Below are positions 27,990-36,417 of a stretch of 64,000 nt of DNA, one piece after another; the first letter of the stretch is position 1; every line of letters starts with the position of its first letter. Position numbers and translations under genes: made by a program. The notes beneath the pieces were generated by a model. The model searched no databases. It saw nothing but the letters and a program-made list of their open reading frames with translations, and was not told the DNA's origin. Origin of the DNA: [Clostridium] aminophilum DSM 10710 (GTDB lineage: Bacteria > Bacillota > Clostridia > Lachnospirales > Lachnospiraceae); assembly GCF_000711825.1 (NCBI RefSeq), contig NZ_JONJ01000009.1:85592-149591 (forward strand), given 5' to 3'.

Positions 27990-28262
27990 TCAAAGACGGT
28001 GCATGCTGGTGAAGATCTCTTCTCTCTGGCACAGGATGCGGACGCCGATCTCCTCTCCGATGGCCGCCAGATCCGCAGCCATATCGTCAAACGATTTGTT
28101 CATCTTGGAGATATCTACGATCATCATCATATTAAAATATTTCTGCAGGATCGTCTGCGTGATGTCCAGAATGTTAATGTTGTTCTCCGCGAGATAATTG
28201 CAGGTCTTTGCAACGATGCCCACTTTGTCTTCGCCTACGATCGTGATAATGATCTTGTTCAT
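27990..28262 (-). CDS. ACT-domain protein, UPF0237 family
   Basis: A single ACT domain of 90 residues: IITIVGEDKVGIVAKTCNYL is the ligand-binding beta-turn, followed by NINILDITQTI. Such domains bind amino acids or similar ligands. GGAGGAAATCT lies directly before the ATG. It is the partner gene of the UPF0210 protein downstream. Confidence 0.93.
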   Translation of the reverse strand: MNKIIITIVGEDKVGIVAKTCNYLAENNINILDITQTILQKYFNMMMIVDISKMNKSFDDMAADLAAIGEEIGVRILCQREEIFTSMHRL

Positions 28263-28311
28263 AGATTTCCTCCTGTTCTGATGCCGGAACCGGGCCGGCA
28301 GGCCGTGTTGA

Positions 28312-29109
28312 TTATATGGTAACGACTTCGCTCATCGCGTCGCGGGTAGCAACGGTGATGTCAAAGTCCTTACTGTTGTAGGAATTGTCGCTCTCGTCGA
28401 TCTCGAGTTTTACGGTCTCATAGGCCAGCTCCGGGTAATTGTTTTCCTTGGAGAGATGTCCGAGGAAAATGTGTTTGATCCCGTCATTTAAGATCTCCGA
28501 GATCAGTCTTCCGCTGTTTTCATTGGACAGATGGCCGAAATCGCCGAGAATACGGCGTTTGAGAGGATACGGATAAGGTCCCGCCTCCAGCATGCGGACA
28601 TCGTGGTTGGCCTCGATCAGCGCCGCGTCCAGATTCCGCAGATGGTCCACGATATACGGGCTGTAGTGTCCCATATCCGTTGCCACCGCAACGGATTTGC
28701 TGCCGCAGGAAATCCGGTAGGCCATGGGCTCCGCCGCGTCGTGATCAATGGAAAACGGCAGAATATCCAGATCTCCGATCCGGACATCCGCATCCGCCCC
28801 CACCTCGTGGTAGAGTTCCGCATCCACGCGATCCAGCGATTTCATCTGTTTCATCGCGCGGACGGTTCCCGGCGCCGAGTAGATCGGGACGGAATATTTC
28901 TTCGACAGAATATTGAGTCCGGAGATATGATCCGAATGCTCATGTGTCACAAAAATGGCAGTCAGGTCTGCCGGGGAAAGACCGAGCTCTTTTAAGCCGA
29001 GCTCGATGCGTTTATTGCTGATGCCTGCGTCCACCAGGACATGCGTGTCGTCTGAACCGACGTAGGTGCAGTTTCCGTTGGATCCGCTGGCGATGGATAC
29101 CATTCTCAT
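28312..29109 (-). CDS. MBL-fold metallohydrolase, WalJ/YycJ type
   Basis: Metallo-beta-lactamase fold hydrolase, 265 residues. It has the zinc motif THEHSDHISGL near residue 57 and later ligands in ATDMGH, EANHD and LGHLSKENN. WalJ/YycJ proteins are cytoplasmic nucleases with a proposed role in replication and cell-wall stress; that link is family knowledge. The start overlaps the coaE stop as ATGA, so the pair is coupled. An ATG two codons later is possible. Confidence 0.9.
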   Translation of the reverse strand: MRMVSIASGSNGNCTYVGSDDTHVLVDAGISNKRIELGLKELGLSPADLTAIFVTHEHSDHISGLNILSKKYSVPIYSAPGTVRAMKQMKSLDRVDAELYHEVGADADVRIGDLDILPFSIDHDAAEPMAYRISCGSKSVAVATDMGHYSPYIVDHLRNLDAALIEANHDVRMLEAGPYPYPLKRRILGDFGHLSNENSGRLISEILNDGIKHIFLGHLSKENNYPELAYETVKLEIDESDNSYNSKDFDITVATRDAMSEVVTI

Positions 29110-29696
29110 CGTTTTGTTCTCTCTTCCATTATCGTCCGGAGCTGTGCCCGTACGTCTTCTTCTGTACCGCTGTTGTCAATCACACGGTCTGCCTGCTTCG
29201 CATATTCCTCATCCGTGAACTGATTTCCAATCATCGCCCGGCATTTTTCTTCGCTGTATCCGCGGCTTTCCATGAGTCTTTTGATGCGGATTTCCGGATC
29301 GGTCCGGACATACCAGACCTCATCGAAAAAGCGTTTTCTGGCATCCGCGTCAAAGACAGCGGCCTCGGTAATGACAAGGTCTGCCCCGGAAGCGGACATT
29401 TTCTCATCGATCACCTTCCAGGTCATCGGATGGATCAGCCTGTCAATCGTCTTTTTCGCCTCCGGATCCCGGAAGATCCGTGCGGCCAGCTTCGGACGGT
29501 CAATGGTGCCGTCCGCGGAAAGATACTCCGTGCCGAAGGTACGGACAACCGCATCGTATCCGGCCTCTCCCGGTTCCATGAGTCGCCTGGCCTCGTCATC
29601 CGCCAGAATGATCTCTGCACCGTATTCTGTTTTCAGAATCGAGAGCACCGTGCTTTTCCCGGCACCGACGCCCCCGATCAGATATATTTTGCTCAT
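29106..29696 (-). CDS. coaE: Dephospho-CoA kinase
   Basis: Last step of coenzyme A synthesis. P-loop LIGGVGAGKSTVLSIL at residue 5, the conserved DDEARRLM, and the LID region RIKRLMESRGYSEEK. 196 residues, normal. In related Clostridia coaE usually directly follows polA. Here polA lies 21 kb upstream, so the island between them is an insertion. Confidence 0.96.
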   Translation of the reverse strand: MSKIYLIGGVGAGKSTVLSILKTEYGAEIILADDEARRLMEPGEAGYDAVVRTFGTEYLSADGTIDRPKLAARIFRDPEAKKTIDRLIHPMTWKVIDEKMSASGADLVITEAAVFDADARKRFFDEVWYVRTDPEIRIKRLMESRGYSEEKCRAMIGNQFTDEEYAKQADRVIDNSGTEEDVRAQLRTIMEERTKR

Positions 29697-29759
29697 ATTG
29701 TGCTATTGTACTCCATTTCAAAGCAGAATAATATGCTATTATTTCATGATGCTTATATC

Positions 29760-29973
29760 TCATTTGAAAGTCCTTATTTTATGCGGTTCTGTGCTTCTTA
29801 TGTTCGACCGAGTGCCACAACGAGTGCCACAGAATATCATCCCGCATGAAGTTTTAAAGAACTTTCAAAGCATTTGCCACGAGATTGATTTCAACAAACC
29901 TGGCGCAATACGTGCCATTCGATTGCTGATAGATCCCTTCACCAAGCTCCTTTCCTTTGAGATCTTTTCCCAT
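29760..29973 (-). pseudogene. Tyrosine integrase remnant of an ICE
   Basis: The ATG at 29973 with AGGAGG upstream begins MGKDLKGKELGEGIYQ, the start typical of Tn916/Tn1549-type integrases in Lachnospiraceae. After about 27 residues the similarity ends and the frame stops at 29854. A different frame then reads CGTRCGTRSNIRS..., like an integrase C-terminal tail, to a stop at 29760. Almost the whole catalytic domain is missing, so an internal deletion is inferred. It lies directly beside coaE, where the att end of an element would be. Confidence 0.65.
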
Positions 29974-30078
29974 CCGAACCTCCTTACATAAAAAAGAAGC
30001 CCAGATAAGCTTGATAAATTATACACTAATCAGGGCCTCTTTTACAATGTGATTAAATCTTTCAAAGCGGTACATTTC

Positions 30079-30336
30079 CTATAAAAAGCCGCATTTACAA
30101 TGGTTCCAGATCTCAATTCTGTCTGTTATATACTTTTCAAACTCCCTTCTCTTCACCAGCTTTTTCTTACCCACATACAACACAAAAGGACATCTTGGCA
30201 TCTTCAGCATCGTCTCCAACCGGTTGATCCCGATATTGGAATACTCTGCTGCCTCCCGAATGGTCAATGTGACCTTCTCATAAATCGGAACCCTCTCCGG
30301 TTCCTTCTGCGTGTTCTGATTTGCAATCAACGTCAT
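30079..30336 (-). CDS. Excisionase (Tn916 Xis-like)
   Basis: DNA-binding protein of 85 residues with a winged-helix/MerR-like fold: LTIREAAEYSNIGINRLETM, then FVLYVGKKKLVKRREFEKYI. Xis proteins bend DNA and direct integrase to excise the element. GGGAGGAG precedes the ATG. The gene appears intact but its integrase partner, 105 nt downstream, is destroyed, so excision would need another integrase. Confidence 0.85.
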   Translation of the reverse strand: MTLIANQNTQKEPERVPIYEKVTLTIREAAEYSNIGINRLETMLKMPRCPFVLYVGKKKLVKRREFEKYITDRIEIWNHCKCGFL

Positions 30337-30494
30337 CTGGCTCCTCCCTTCGGTGCATGAAATACCGTTTTTCGTACCCGATGGGGACCCACATCACTTT
30401 CCTCTCGTTTCTTCCTCGCATGAAAATAGGCCGGTCACTTTTCACAGTAATCAACCTATATGTAACTTATTCTGTTTTAACCGAATGTCTGGCG

Positions 30495-30690
30495 CAGGCT
30501 TTCTGCCTGTGACTGACATCCGGTCCGCAAGTGATAGCCCCATCGGGGCGCAAGAGGGTGCAGCCCTCTTGTTTGGGATTTATCCCGCCTCTCTGAACTC
30601 TGATCCGAAGCGATCAGGAAGAGAGGAAAGCATCGCAGATCGCGCTGAATACCGATACGGTATAGAAGTGCGCCCTTAGTTCCTAAGGGG
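30495..30690. other. Run of seven short hairpins, structured non-coding segment
   Basis: Within the 355-nt gap between the restriction gene and xis, consecutive inverted repeats are visible: CAGGC/GCCTG (30495-30509), GCCCC/GGGGC (30537-30549), CAAGAGGG/CCCTCTTG (30551-30571), GGGAT/ATCCC (30575-30586), CCTCTC/GAGAGG enclosing CTGATC/GATCAG (30588-30626), ACCG/CGGT (30651-30661) and CCCTTAG/CTAAGGG (30673-30689). No gene is seen. It could be a structured RNA, an oriT-like region or a regulatory leader; the last hairpin may end the restriction operon. Confidence 0.55.
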
Positions 30691-30691
30691 C

Positions 30692-31339
30692 TTATTTCCC
30701 TTTTCGCTGCAGTATTTCATTTGTTTTAAAATAATAGGCAACGAGGCGCGAAAGTTCTGATTGAGATTTTGGACCAGCAGGCAATTTTTTTGCCCATGAT
30801 CTGCCCGGATGCAACATATCCCACGGGGACTGTACTTGTCCCTTACGTCCACTTCCGGGGTCATGGTTACCAAAACCATCAATGATTGAATTCCACACAG
30901 GCTTATATCGGGAAATCATAAGTGATTCAGCCAAAGGAATCCAAATATCATCTACAACAATGAATCGGCAAAAGAAATCATCTATATTTAAATCATTAAC
31001 TTCCGTGATGGACTTTGCATGATCTCCGAGACGTTTTTGTAAAGCGGGTCCCTGATTTTCCCCCAAGCCAATTCCGCCTTTACGCGCACCCTGCGGTACA
31101 GCCTTTCCAACATAAATAGGGTACATACAATCATGGTCTTGATTGTATTCTGCTAGGGGCTTGTAGAGAGAATTGTCGCCAACATAGAAAATTGCATACA
31201 CGCCTGCACCGATGAACGGTTCGGGAGGTAACTTTTGTTTTTCATTGCTCATTAGAACATTTGCGATACTGTTACCAATGTTCTCCTTGTCCAATGGATT
31301 ATAGGGTTCAATGATAGGAATGTTCTTATCAGCAGCCAT
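30692..31339 (-). CDS. Eco29kI-family GIY-YIG restriction endonuclease
   Basis: Type II restriction enzyme of the GIY-YIG fold. GVYAIFYVG and YPIYVGKAVPQGARKGG are the GIY and YIG strands with the catalytic Tyr and Arg. WNSIIDGFGNHDPGSGR and LHPGRSWA are conserved blocks of the Eco29kI group. Eco29kI cuts CCGCGG; the same site here is only inferred. The start at 31339 has GGAGAG upstream and follows the methylase stop by 1 nt; a longer frame would overlap the methylase. 215 residues, complete. Operon: RHH regulator, methylase, nuclease. Confidence 0.88.
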   Translation of the reverse strand: MAADKNIPIIEPYNPLDKENIGNSIANVLMSNEKQKLPPEPFIGAGVYAIFYVGDNSLYKPLAEYNQDHDCMYPIYVGKAVPQGARKGGIGLGENQGPALQKRLGDHAKSITEVNDLNIDDFFCRFIVVDDIWIPLAESLMISRYKPVWNSIIDGFGNHDPGSGRKGQVQSPWDMLHPGRSWAKKLPAGPKSQSELSRLVAYYFKTNEILQRKGK

Positions 31340-31340
31340 A

Positions 31341-32489
31341 TTATAATCTCTCCAATTCTTCAACAACGGAATTCCCGACAATTTCTGCCAGCTTCACGGG
31401 TACTGCATTTCCAATTTGACGCATAGCTTCTCCCCAAGGTCCAGCAAAAATATATTCATCGTCAAAAGTCTGAATACGAGCGCTTTCTCTCACTGTGTAA
31501 TATCTGATAGAGCCATCATCAAGAACTACCATGTTTTCTCCACCAGGTACACCATGAACCCCTGCCTTAATGGTTTTTGATGGTTCATCCAACACGCTGC
31601 CTGAATGTCCAGCATAACTTTTTGCCCCCGCACGGTACTCATGATTCGTATATTCTTTTCCATTATAATTTTCGGGTGACGGAAGATCAGCAATTGCGTC
31701 CCTTACCGTTCTCCATCGCTTCAGTTTGGGAGGATTGCTTCTTAAACGATTTAATTTTTGCTGAGTAATGCCACATTGAGGTTGTTCTAGCCCATGCTCT
31801 TTCCAATATGTCCCCGAAACCCATTTGTCATAAAGCAATGCGTCTTTTGAGCACAAAGGTTCAGGGAAAGCATAGCTCGTATGCAAATTTTTTCTAAATC
31901 CAACAATGATGACTCGAAAACGAGATTGTGGGACTCCGTAATCCGCTACATTCACGAGTCGGTATTGAATTGAATAGGTTTCGCCCTCGGGGATGTTTGT
32001 ATCGTCCAAATTTTTGAGTTTCAGATAATGTTCACTCCATTCTTCTGATTCTCGAACAATTGTCGGGTATTGCAATTGGAGCAGAATATAATTGAAATAA
32101 TCAGAAAATGCCGGACGTAACAGTCCTTTTACATTTTCAAATATAAATGCCTTGGGCAGTATTTCTCTAACAGCGCGGATAGCCTCCGGCCACATATCTC
32201 TAGCATCGTTATTTGCTTTAGCTTTGCCTCCAAGCGAAAAAGGCTGGCAAGGAGGTCCACCAGAAACGACATCAATGTTGCCACGATAACTTTTGTAATC
32301 CACAGATCGAACATCTATATTGAATACATTCCAATCTGAAACAAGATTAAATCCCCGGCTAATATTGGCATCAATATTATCACATGAGCACTTATCCCAC
32401 TCAAAAAGGGCTTTATGATTCAAGCCAGCTTTTTGCAGACCTAAGGCGAGGCCTCCGGCTCCGCAAAATAATTCAATAGAGTCAATCAT
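31341..32489 (-). CDS. DNA (cytosine-5) methyltransferase, partner of the Eco29kI-type nuclease
   Basis: C5 methylase of 382 residues with all main motifs: I IELFCGAGGLALGL, IV GGPPCQPFS with the catalytic Cys, VI FENVKGL, VIII QSRFRVIIVG, IX RESARIQTF and X QIGNAVPVKLA. It protects host DNA against the downstream nuclease. The start overlaps the stop of the RHH gene by 8 nt. The frame is intact and AT-richer than the backbone, consistent with transfer. Confidence 0.94.
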   Translation of the reverse strand: MIDSIELFCGAGGLALGLQKAGLNHKALFEWDKCSCDNIDANISRGFNLVSDWNVFNIDVRSVDYKSYRGNIDVVSGGPPCQPFSLGGKAKANNDARDMWPEAIRAVREILPKAFIFENVKGLLRPAFSDYFNYILLQLQYPTIVRESEEWSEHYLKLKNLDDTNIPEGETYSIQYRLVNVADYGVPQSRFRVIIVGFRKNLHTSYAFPEPLCSKDALLYDKWVSGTYWKEHGLEQPQCGITQQKLNRLRSNPPKLKRWRTVRDAIADLPSPENYNGKEYTNHEYRAGAKSYAGHSGSVLDEPSKTIKAGVHGVPGGENMVVLDDGSIRYYTVRESARIQTFDDEYIFAGPWGEAMRQIGNAVPVKLAEIVGNSVVEELERL

Positions 32490-32700
32490 TATGATACCTC
32501 ACAGAAGATAGTTCATCATTTGCAATCGCACGTAACTGGTCCTGCCGTTTTTTATACTCTTCAAGATAAGCTGAAATAGCTCTTTCAACAGCAATAGTTT
32601 TCGTTTGCCCTGCTTCTTCGCAAACGCGAGTCAGTTCATCATAGATGAATGAGTCAATGCAAACATTGAGATATGTGCCGTTCTTTTTAGGCCTTGCCAT
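32482..32700 (-). CDS. Ribbon-helix-helix protein leading the restriction-modification operon
   Basis: A 72-residue basic protein. TYLNVCIDSFIYDELTRVCE resembles the RHH strand and first helix, followed by a helical tail with many Lys/Arg. RHH proteins bind DNA as dimers and often repress their own operon. Its overlap with the methylase start suggests it controls expression of the modification and restriction genes, a role played elsewhere by HTH C-proteins. Confidence 0.7.
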   Translation of the reverse strand: MARPKKNGTYLNVCIDSFIYDELTRVCEEAGQTKTIAVERAISAYLEEYKKRQDQLRAIANDELSSVRYHND

Positions 32701-32762
32701 AAACTATGCTCCCTTCCATAAAGCCACGATTTACTACATAATACCATCTATCACCACTGTTT

Positions 32763-32945
32763 TCAATTATATGTTAGTAAAATCTTAAATGTCTTCCTGG
32801 CCTTCTCACCGGCGGCCTTTCTCCGCTCTTCAGAGTAAGGCGCTGTCAGTCGGACGCTCAATATAGCCTTGCTGATCTCATAAGTTTCGCTGCCTTCCTT
32901 TGTTGATGCCGTTTGCTTACAGAGAGAAGGGTATCGTTTTGGCAT
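32763..32945 (-). CDS. Short open frame of unknown function, possibly a gene remnant
   Basis: 60 residues, with the C-terminal half SVRLTAPYSEERRKAAGEKA looking protein-like (charged helix). It has no clear ribosome site and no recognised family. The neighbouring frame upstream also looks coding-like (NSGLKRKLADYAKT), so this may be a decayed gene with a frameshift near 32,915. Confidence 0.3.
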   Translation of the reverse strand: MPKRYPSLCKQTASTKEGSETYEISKAILSVRLTAPYSEERRKAAGEKARKTFKILLTYN

Positions 32946-33222
32946 AGTCGGCCAGCTTCCGTTTCAGGCCGGAGTTGAACAATTATCTTGCACCCAACAG
33001 GTGTCTTCATAATAATAAAAGCGCCTCTTTGAGGCGCTTAATTGTTTGTTTTAATTACAATAGCCAATAAAAAATATAGACATATTACCATTATCAACAA
33101 AACATCTATCGTACTAGCACAAAGAAATGCAAATACTAAGACTGACCAATGTTGAACAATTGTAAAAAGGATCACCATCGCTAATGCAAGCCAGATATGA
33201 AAACAGCAACTCACAAAACATA

Positions 33223-33441
33223 TCAGTATTGTTTTATAATGGCCTGTTCTGACGCCTGATTTTTCCGGATTCTATCATAAGTAGCGTATAGATCCGAAAG
33301 ATCCATTCCCTCCACGAATGCGCTCAGAAGGCGAACCGAATCATTTGCCGGTATCATGTGTTCTAGTTCAAGCGGAAGCTTGATTTGATAATATACAGTG
33401 ATTTTGCTATAATCACCCTGTAAAATGTTGGTTAGTCGCAT
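33223..33441 (-). pseudogene. IS1182-family transposase, N-terminal fragment
   Basis: Residues up to about 64 match the typical IS1182 start (QGDYSKITVYYQIKLPLELE, then FVEGMDLSDLYATY and NQAS). The rest of the ~500-residue DDE transposase is missing and the frame ends in unrelated sequence. Confidence 0.8.
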
Positions 33442-33458
33442 AACTATATTTTACACCA

Positions 33459-33486
33459 TCAGCCGGGCTCTTTGGATCCCGGCTGA
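33459..33486. repeat. Hairpin just upstream of the IS1182 fragment
   Basis: Perfect 9-bp inverted repeat TCAGCCGGG/CCCGGCTGA with a 10-nt loop, followed on the plus strand by TTCTTTTT. Probably part of the IS left end or a terminator that shields the transposase from outside transcription. Confidence 0.6.
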
Positions 33487-33504
33487 ATTCTTTTTACAGG
33501 AAAA

Positions 33505-33540
33505 GGGCCGACGCACTAACTTGAGTTAGTGCGCCAGCCC
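33505..33540. repeat. Palindrome near the IS1182 end
   Basis: CGCACTAACT/AGTTAGTGCG is perfect with a 2-nt loop and is extended by GGGC/GCCC. It looks like an IS terminal hairpin or terminator. Confidence 0.6.
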
Positions 33541-33633
33541 CTTTCGTGCAATCTGTAATTACATTATATCTTTCTAGTTTATAACTAATTCCTAATCTTT
33601 TCTATGATATTTTCCACCCTAGCTCAATACACT

Positions 33634-34209
33634 TCACGTTCCAAATAAAAATCTTTGTAGTTTCCCGCTCCGAATCATTTTTTTATAAAAAAACCATGCT
33701 ATGTAAATTACAATACCGGTTATTATTTCTTTTACTCCCCAAATCAATGATTTGTCTTTAACCCATTGATTTCCAAAAAGTAATGAAGCAATTATGAAAA
33801 TTGCACTTAGTACACTCTTCACATAAAAATCTTTAGAGTCATTCCTCTGTTTTTCATTTATCCAATCTCCAATTCTTCCGATTGGAACAGCAAGTAAAGG
33901 CATAAAAATACTCGCATCCTCAAAATTTGTAGTTATAAAAAAACCTAATCCAAAAACACCACCCAGTATCCACGGGAGTTTCTTATATTCCACATGATTA
34001 TTTAACCATTTAAACACACCCTGTATTGGAGAATGAGTTCCAATAGCCATCAGTAAAAAGATAGCAAAATTTCCCATAACTTTAAGATCGTTTAAATAAT
34101 TGTTTTCCGCATATTTAGAAAAAAACCATAGGCTAATCACTATAATTTCTACTATCCACCAAACATACTCATGAGACTTTTCTTCATTTTTTCCTTTATG
34201 ACCATTCAT
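33634..34209 (-). CDS. Multi-pass membrane protein of unknown function
   Basis: 191 residues from the ATG at 34209 (MNGHKGKNEEKSHEYVW), which has GGAGAG 6 nt upstream. At least five hydrophobic helices can be seen (for example WWIVEIIVISLWFF, FAIFLLMAIG, LGGVFGLGFFI, SAIFIIASLLF, IITGIVIYIAWFF). It ends with a basic tail. It is very AT-rich compared with the backbone, so it was probably acquired. Defence membrane effectors can look like this, but nothing in the sequence proves it. Confidence 0.55.
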   Translation of the reverse strand: MNGHKGKNEEKSHEYVWWIVEIIVISLWFFSKYAENNYLNDLKVMGNFAIFLLMAIGTHSPIQGVFKWLNNHVEYKKLPWILGGVFGLGFFITTNFEDASIFMPLLAVPIGRIGDWINEKQRNDSKDFYVKSVLSAIFIIASLLFGNQWVKDKSLIWGVKEIITGIVIYIAWFFYKKMIRSGKLQRFLFGT

Positions 34210-34757
34210 CGTTTTCTCTCCAATCCAAATAAATGCTTTGATCATTTTTATATAATACAACAATATCGAGATAATAACTAATATGTTTGATTCTACAAAA
34301 AGATGTCGTCCATTGCCTCGTCCAGCGCAAGCCAACCAGTGTCCTGATTATTTCGAATAATGCCTTAGTATTCAACCTTGCGTATTATCCTCCAATATGT
34401 CTTTTTTTCCCGAATATGGGGTTATGTAGTGCCCTAAAAACAAGAAAAACCAAGGGGATTCTGTTTCTTCCGCATAATGCTTATGAGGATAATCTTTTTC
34501 GAAAGATATCGTACGCTGTTTCCCAAGACGACGTATATCTTATACTTCCGTTTCTATTGAATACCCTCTACAAATGTGATCACAGCCTCATCAGAAGGAC
34601 AACTACTTCTCTATATGAATCAGTATTGATATCAACATCAATACCCCAAATTCCATAAACATTATTTCCCCAACATCGGGCCGAGTAATTGCTAAATATA
34701 AGAATATCATTTCAATGATAGCCATTTGTATAATGTGCCGTCTTCTCACAAAAAAAC
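34210..34757. other. Gene-poor AT-rich stretch
   Basis: 548 nt with no convincing gene. A minus-strand scrap near 34,290-34,350 reads NNQDTGWLALDEAMDDIFL and stop, which looks like the decayed C-terminus of a transferred gene. The open frame on the plus strand here lacks a ribosome site and any family likeness. Confidence 0.4.
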
Positions 34758-35048
34758 TCACACTCGCAAAAGCAAAACGTTATGAAAAATTTCATTCAAA
34801 CGCCACAGCAAAACGTTGATCGCATTCCATAGATTTGCAGCTAATGGATAATCATTTCGCCAGAAAAACCGATATTCATAAGCAATCCCATGCCCCCTGC
34901 ACCAGTTACTGAAATCCTTAAGAGAAATCTTAACGGTGCCAGATCTTACCATGCTCTCATAAGACTCAATCTGAAACCGATCTGAATCATTGTTCGCAAG
35001 TGTGATCAGCATAACATTTTTGAATATGAATGGTGTCGCAGTCTGCAT
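34758..35048 (-). CDS. Small protein of unknown function
   Basis: 96 residues beginning MQTATPFIFKNVMLITLANN. It contains a Trp/Arg-rich middle (WCRGHGIAYEYRFFWRND) and ends abruptly. An AAGGAG-like site (GGAAAGGAG) precedes the ATG. Not recognised. Its position next to a broken SRAP copy suggests it could itself be shortened. Confidence 0.4.
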   Translation of the reverse strand: MQTATPFIFKNVMLITLANNDSDRFQIESYESMVRSGTVKISLKDFSNWCRGHGIAYEYRFFWRNDYPLAANLWNAINVLLWRLNEIFHNVLLLRV

Positions 35049-35088
35049 TGTCTGTTACTCCTTTCCCTGTATACTGTATCTTCAGAAT

Positions 35089-35322
35089 CTAAACCTTTTC
35101 AACCACCATCTCAGTAAGCGCCTGGCGTACATATTGCTCCGACGCAGCATCCGGTATGAGCCAGTCACTCACAAGATCTTCTGATAGAATCACTAGCATA
35201 CGGTCATGAATAAATCGTATCTCCTTTTCTGCCTCTTTCGTGAGAATGACAAAAGATGGAAGTCCATCCTTTATCTGATATAAACCGCACAGCCAGGTAA
35301 CATTCGATATCGGATGGATCAC
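35089..35322 (-). pseudogene. SRAP (YedK/HMCES-like) C-terminal fragment, second copy
   Basis: The reading TWLCGLYQIKDGLPSFVIL to HDRM is nearly identical to residues in the complete SRAP gene at 47671-48258. The catalytic N-terminal Cys half is absent. Just upstream (to about 35,405) other frames still show DKYL and similar scraps, so the copy decayed by frameshifts as well as truncation. The proline after HDRM has become leucine. Confidence 0.85.
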
Positions 35323-35600
35323 AGAGTAACATCTATCTTCTTACCAGATACTTATCCCATAGTTCTTCCCGCATCCTTCTGTGGTCTCTCTTTCCTCTGC
35401 CGTTCATGTATGCTTTCTCTTTTACTGTAAACACACTATCATCATCTGTTGTATTTATAATCTATTTTATACTGATTTATGTAATACGAAATACAGGATA
35501 TACATATCTTTCAATGGTTTATATATCCAAATCGTCTAATATGAGCTTTCGAGCATCTCTACTTATCCGGTTCACGGCATTGTCCCTCCTCGTATTTTTC

Positions 35601-35636
35601 AAAACCATCGTCTTTATTTGAAGACGGTTTTCCTTT
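35601..35636. terminator. Terminator-like hairpin
   Basis: AAAAC-CGTCTT pairs with AAGACG-GTTTT around a small bulge, and T-rich sequence follows on the plus strand. No intact gene ends here on either strand, so it is probably left from a lost gene. Confidence 0.45.
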
Positions 35637-35699
35637 ATTTACAGCTGACGGATGCCCTTACGTTTATTTTGATGTTTAAGCATACCATAAACGCTACTC

Positions 35700-35750
35700 A
35701 TAAGTACTAATTTGAATTGTCTCTATGAGACAATTCAAATTAGCACTTAT
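35700..35750. repeat. 24-nt inverted repeat with a 3-nt centre
   Basis: Arms 35700-35723 and 35727-35750 pair at 23 of 24 positions (the one mismatch is A35706/C35744) around TAT. The arm contains CTAATTTGAATTGTCTC. It abuts the truncation point of the hsdM remnant and is followed by two GCACCCCTAAG-like direct repeats at about 35759 and 35778. It could be a short mobile palindromic element or an IS scar. Confidence 0.85.
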
Positions 35751-35770
35751 AAAACCGACACCCCTAAGTC

Positions 35771-36417
35771 CTATGCGGCACCCCTAAGAGGGCAATCGTT
35801 AATTTGTATCAAATTTTGCGTCTTGCTTTCGTAAAGTTTTCCATTATATGGCTCAATCATTTCCGCGATAAGCTTAACAATGCTCTTTGGTATATAGAAT
35901 TCTCCCTTTCCTTCAGCAATCGCAAATTTGCTCAGGAAATACTCATACATTCTTCCGATAATATCGTTCTCTTTATCTTTTGTGGTATCGATCTTGTTGA
36001 TCTCATCTAAAAGAGACGCCAGCTTAGTAGTATCAAGCTGTAATCTGGAATAGTAATTATCCGGCAAAGCTCCTTTTAAAATCGGATTGGTATTCTCGAT
36101 AGTGTAGAGGGCTGTATCAATCTTGAGTGCAATATCATCCTGCTTTGCGTTTTCCATTACATACGACCATCTACTTTCGGGCGGCAAATAGAACACGTTA
36201 TCTTTCGTGTAGAATGCAGTATTCTCAACGAATTTTTCGTGACCTTCTGCAATAATCTTTGCCTTCTGCTCTTCATATTTATCACTTGCAAACTTAAGGA
36301 AGAATAAGCTCAGCACAACATGCTTATACTCTGCAGACTCAACCGATCCTCTGAGTTTATCTGCCGCCTTCCATAAAGCCTCTTCCATCGACACTTCTTT
36401 TTTGCCTTAGCAGCCAT
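35771..36417 (-). pseudogene. hsdM: Type I restriction-modification methylase HsdM, broken N-terminal half
   Basis: The HsdM N-terminal helical domain is clear (LWKAADKLRGSVESAEYKHV, FLKFASDKYEEQ) and runs to FYIPKSIVKLIAEMIEPY just before the SAM-binding motif. There it breaks and ends in unrelated residues. The catalytic NPPF domain is missing. The original start is probably the ATG at 36417 (MAAKAKK...): an A6 run just after it puts the start out of frame with the rest, so there is a second lesion. Confidence 0.88.

Noticed and set aside
34287..34658. 123-codon plus-strand frame
   Set aside because: No ribosome site, no domain likeness, AT-rich chance frame overlapping the upstream part of the membrane-protein locus.
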